From Kordia sp965224175 (GTDB taxonomy: Bacteria > Bacteroidota > Bacteroidia > Flavobacteriales > Flavobacteriaceae), in assembly GCF_965224175.1 (NCBI RefSeq), contig NZ_OZ245041.1, forward strand, positions 3,410,001 through 3,474,000: a DNA stretch of 64,000 bases, read 5' to 3'. The translations under genes were made by a program, and so were the position numbers. Each line of letters opens with the position of its first letter. Position 1 is the stretch's first letter. Positions 61,701 through 64,000 of this stretch are shown in pieces. A model generated the notes under the pieces. The model had not been told where the DNA came from. It did not search any database and was given only the letters and a program-made list of their open reading frames with translations.

Positions 61701-64000
61701 ATTGGATCTACTACAACTGGTGTTAACGGAGCATATAGTTTCTCAAGTATTACAACTGAAAATGTATTGGCTGTTGTATCAACACCAGGAAACACTGCAA
61801 CATTTACATATGTATTAACAACTTCTAACACACAAGCGGTTAGTTCATTAATTACTGATGTAAATGGATTAGATTTCGGAATCAACGAAAACTTAGTTAT
61901 TGATTACAATATCTCAGGAACTGTATTTGATGATGATAACGCAAACGGAACAAATGATACTGAAGCTGGTTTAGACGCAATAACAGTTAAATTATATGCT
62001 GATAACGATGAAAGTGGAACTTTAACTGCTGGAGACGGACTATTAGAAATTACTTCAACAGATGTAAACGGAGACTATAGCTTTACAAATGTATCAACAC
62101 AATTTACATTAGTAGGTGTAGAAGTGCCAACAAACACTCCAGACTTTACATATACAGCTACAACAGCTACAAAATTAGGAGTAAGCTCTACAATCAGTGA
62201 TGTAAATGATCAAGATTTTGGAATCAACAAAGTACAAATCATTAATTACAATATCTCAGGAACTGTATTTGATGACGATAACGAAAATGGTTCAATTGAT
62301 TCAACTGAAGCAGGAAGATTAGAAAATGTTACATTAACATTATATGCTGATAACGATAACAACGGAAGAGTAGGATCTGGAGACACAGTAATCTCTACAA
62401 CAACTTCTGCTATCGACGGAACATATAGCTTCTCAGCTGTAACTGTTCAAAATACATTAGTTGAAGTAACTGTACCAGCTGATACAGCAACATTCACATA
62501 TGTATTAACAACTTCTACAGCAATCAATACTAGCTCAACAATTACAAATGTAACTGGAGCTGATTTTGGAGTCAACCAAGAAGAAGTAATCTTATACAAC
62601 ATCTCAGGAACTGTATTTGATGATGATAATGGAAGTGGAGTAAGAGATATGGGCGAAGGATTTATCGGAGCAGCAACACTTACTTTATATGCAGACAACA
62701 ATAACGACGGAATCTTAGATTCTGGAGATACAGTAATTGGTACTACTACTACAAGTACAATGTCTGGAAACTATAACTTTACAGGAGTAACAGTAGGAAA
62801 CACAATAGTTTCGGTAGCTGTACCAGGAAACACTGCAACATTTACTTATGCATTAACAACTGCAGGAGATCAAGCAGTAAGTTCTGTTAATACTGATGTA
62901 AACAATGTAAACTTTGGAATCGATAGAGTTCAAGTTATCAACTACAACATCTCAGGAACTGTATTTGATGATGATAACGAAAATGGTTCAATTGATTCAA
63001 CTGAAGCAGGAAGATTAGCAAATATTACATTAACACTATATGCTGATAACGATAACAACGGAAGAGTAGGGTCTGGAGATACAATTATCACTACTACAAC
63101 TTCTGCTATGGACGGAACGTATGGCTTTGCAGGTGTAACTGTTGAGAACACAATCGTAGTTGTTTCAGTACCAGCTGACGATAGTAACTTCAGCTACACA
63201 TTAACAACATCTGAAAGAAAAGTAACAAGCTCAACAATTATAGATGTAAATGGAGCTGATTTTGGAATTAACCAACAAAGTACTTCATACACAATCTCAG
63301 GAAATGTGTTTAATGACTTAAACTCTGACGGTGACAGCACTTCTGATAGAGGATTATCAGGTGTAACGATTAGATTATTTGCTGATGCAAACCAAAATGG
63401 ACGAGTTGATAGAGGTGAAGCAGTAATTGCTACAACAACTTCAGATAGAAATGGTAACTACCAATTCCCTGGATTAACTGAAATAGATGTAATAGTTCAA
63501 GTAATAGTGCCAGCTAACACTACACAATTCCAATACACAGCTACAACTGCAGTAAATGTTCCTGTAAATTCAGGTGCAAATACAACAGTAGACTTCGGAA
63601 TCAATAGAGCTTTAGTAATACTATACGACATAAGTGGTGATGTTTGGGATGATGACAATGCTGACCAAATGAAAGATACTAACGAATTAAGATTAGAAGG
63701 TATCGGTATGACACTTTACAATGATGTAAATGCAAATGGTGTTATTGACGGAAGTGATATTGCATTAAGCACAATCACAACTAATCAAAATGGATTCTAT
63801 GAGTTTACAAACATCAACTTAGCAAATGTAATTATTGCACCAACAGTACCATCAAACGGAACACTTACTACACCAGGAATAAGAGCTATTTCTAGTGTAA
63901 ATACAAACGTAATTGATGTAGACTTCGGTATTGATATCGCATCTACTTTATACCAAGTAACTGGAGTAGTATTTGATGATGACAATGAAAATGGTATCGC
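58785..64000 (+). CDS. Giant secreted SdrD-B/Cna-B repeat protein, C-terminus outside window
   Basis: The frame is open from ATG 58785 to the window end (over 1,738 codons). A signal peptide (MKTKITLLVLTALLGLTNVFA) starts it; written as shown it is one residue over a normal quote, so only the core LLVLTALLGLTNVFA matters. Residues about 30-465 form a head with propeller-like phrases (ISAGKRIYTLD, FYNGKLYFAME, NNNMYLLEIS, VVGDNGQMYAATS), broken by a low-complexity Arg/Ser/Gly and acidic insert (about 145-285). From about 465 on follow repeats of about 114 residues with TLYADNNxDGxLDxGD and DGTYSF, typical of SdrD-B/Cna-B domains, likely calcium-binding. Probable adhesin or matrix protein; a C-terminal sorting domain would lie beyond the window. 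Confidence 0.85.
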   Translation, partial: MKTKITLLVLTALLGLTNVFANSMPSSENVVENEIMTTGDNSIIISAGKRIYTLDMNTYQATLLATSPYVNEINSIASDATSGWIFYVSNHISRYNWTIYGYNVYTNTHKNFGSVRHFFTSTGHAYSSRGLASGGATFYNGKLYFAMEYPVYCSYYYRGTGRSSGRGTSSTGQNLKDELSDNQRAAGTGSAGSTMITRNASRRSASTGRIANREEEQDTRDNGRDGNGESPEDFVIVEAEEANQMNENVSDYLPEEELPAETEATSDDNLQRRSSRSARGSKGGGTQKSSYYHSTYNNNMYLLEISFNGLSDATGQTTSVANGTPVYDNWWYSSFLYKGELGDIVVGDNGQMYAATSYQVQAYNFNNNTYDWANNEDVYAQMAKDKHSNLQLLKNKITYTTYYYHGCPQNVYTTKSYVQSYTAPSHLRTYNNIQLGSLNEITGMDPHDVGKITDASDYVNLTPPVSYKVKGTVYDDNDEDGNFNSSVDGRLQGVLVTLYADNNADGLLDSGDTVIDTRNTSSTGWYSFPDVQVAKTIVAVTKPADTNTATFTSTSPEVVAITGSTDDVRVNFGINEQQILVNYDVFGTVFDDNNENATLENGEAGLNNVTLTLYNDTNADGVLDTNDTVIATTTSGVDGTYSFLHVCIQNTIVAVTVPTNTGTFTYTLTTPGTQAINEINNDVTGLDFGINEEQVVDYTISGNVYDDNDESGAQDAGEDDLDAITVTLYADNNANGTVDAGDTAISTAVTGVDGAYSFANVTAPNTVVAVTVPSNTVDFTYTLTTAGEVNTSSTTTDVPNVNFGINEVQVIDYNISGTVFDDDNANGVNDTEAGLDAVTVTLYTDNNNDGTVDGGDTVITSTTTGVDGTYSFANVTVPNTLVGVTVPSNTANFTYTLTTAGAINTSSTITDITGADFGVNQEQIINYNISGTVFDDDNENGTNDSEAGLNGITVTLYADNNADGNLDVADTNIGSTTTGVNGAYSFSSITTENVLAVVSTPGNTATFTYVLTTSNTQAVSSLITDVNGLDFGINENLVIDYNISGTVFDDDNANGTNDTEAGLDAITVKLYADNDESGTLTAGDGLLEITSTDVNGDYSFTNVSTQFTLVGVEVPTNTPDFTYTATTATKLGVSSTISDVNDQDFGINKVQIINYNISGTVFDDDNENGSIDSTEAGRLENVTLTLYADNDNNGRVGSGDTVISTTTSAIDGTYSFSAVTVQNTLVEVTVPADTATFTYVLTTSTAINTSSTITNVTGADFGVNQEEVILYNISGTVFDDDNGSGVRDMGEGFIGAATLTLYADNNNDGILDSGDTVIGTTTTSTMSGNYNFTGVTVGNTIVSVAVPGNTATFTYALTTAGDQAVSSVNTDVNNVNFGIDRVQVINYNISGTVFDDDNENGSIDSTEAGRLANITLTLYADNDNNGRVGSGDTIITTTTSAMDGTYGFAGVTVENTIVVVSVPADDSNFSYTLTTSERKVTSSTIIDVNGADFGINQQSTSYTISGNVFNDLNSDGDSTSDRGLSGVTIRLFADANQNGRVDRGEAVIATTTSDRNGNYQFPGLTEIDVIVQVIVPANTTQFQYTATTAVNVPVNSGANTTVDFGINRALVILYDISGDVWDDDNADQMKDTNELRLEGIGMTLYNDVNANGVIDGSDIALSTITTNQNGFYEFTNINLANVIIAPTVPSNGTLTTPGIRAISSVNTNVIDVDFGIDIASTLYQVTGVVFDDDNENGI
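60177..64000 (+). repeat. Tandem array of SdrD-B-type repeats, about 342 bp each
   Basis: Unit starts, aligned on the Y of the YxISGTVFDDDN block, are near 60177, 60525, 60870, 61215, 61557, 61899, 62241, 62589, 62937, 63282, 63618 and 63945. Spacing is mostly 342-348 bases, then 336 and 327. Eleven units are complete and a twelfth is cut by the window end. Units beginning at 62241 and 62937 are nearly identical in DNA, showing recent exchange or duplication. Confidence 0.85.

Noticed and set aside
60530..63985. Series of minus-strand open frames opposite the repeats
   Set aside because: They recur in the same register as the repeats and are caused by biased codons on the plus strand; they lack starts, signals and domain sense.
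1..64000. CRISPR arrays, tRNA or rRNA genes, prophage or integrase genes
   Set aside because: I looked for spaced short repeats, cloverleaf-like gaps and phage-like proteins and found none.

Overview
The window is low-GC, gene-dense DNA from a member of the Bacteroidota, most likely a marine Flavobacteriaceae; a Kordia-like genome is my guess, not a proof. Supporting signs are AT-rich codons, Bacteroidetes -7 promoter motifs (TAnnTTTG), MltD/DUF4837-type lipoproteins, GH3 and TatA/M23 neighbours, the purD-DUF6341-DUF6427 arrangement, and a very large SdrD-B-type surface protein. I saw no tRNA, rRNA, CRISPR array, transposase or phage gene.

Bases 1-16 kb are mostly housekeeping and envelope genes: a partial alpha/beta hydrolase, a DUF2652 protein, pgk, an S41 peptidase-like protein, a LysM lytic transglycosylase with a DUF4837 lipoprotein, two Crp/Fnr-type regulators that each lie next to a palindromic operator-like box, a tandem-NTF2 lipoprotein, a VOC protein, tex, and tatA. 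From 16.1 to 20.2 kb lie an M23 peptidase, a GH3-type enzyme and a 564-residue protein whose C-terminal part carries motifs of nucleoside phosphorylases/nucleosidases.

From 20.2 to 56.1 kb is one long co-directional surface-polysaccharide locus of the Wzx/Wzy type. It encodes a Wzz-like protein, dTDP-L-rhamnose synthesis (rfbBACD), CysQ, an MBOAT acyltransferase with an SGNH partner, routes to UDP-GalNAcA-type (WbpP/WbpO) and UDP-ManNAcA (WecB/WecC) sugars, polymerase/ligase-like membrane proteins, a flippase, glycosyltransferases, a heparinase-like protein with a bi-domain oxidoreductase, a complete PglC-D-E-F-like set for a UDP-diacetylbacillosamine-type sugar and its transfer to lipid, Ugd and Uxs (UDP-glucuronate and UDP-xylose), and a second WcaJ-like initiating transferase. 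Together these would give a long, acidic, acylated glycan. No Wza/Wzc-type exporter is visible here, so O-antigen, capsule and exopolysaccharide cannot be told apart.

The MBOAT-SGNH pair is bracketed by two direct copies (about 90% identical) of the last 74 bp of cysQ, each followed by a hairpin. This looks like the scar of a cassette insertion or allele exchange. From 56.1 kb purD, a DUF6341 and a DUF6427 gene follow. The window ends inside an open reading frame starting at 58785 that encodes a secreted protein with a propeller-like head, a low-complexity insert and at least eleven complete repeats of about 114 residues of SdrD-B/Cna-B type.
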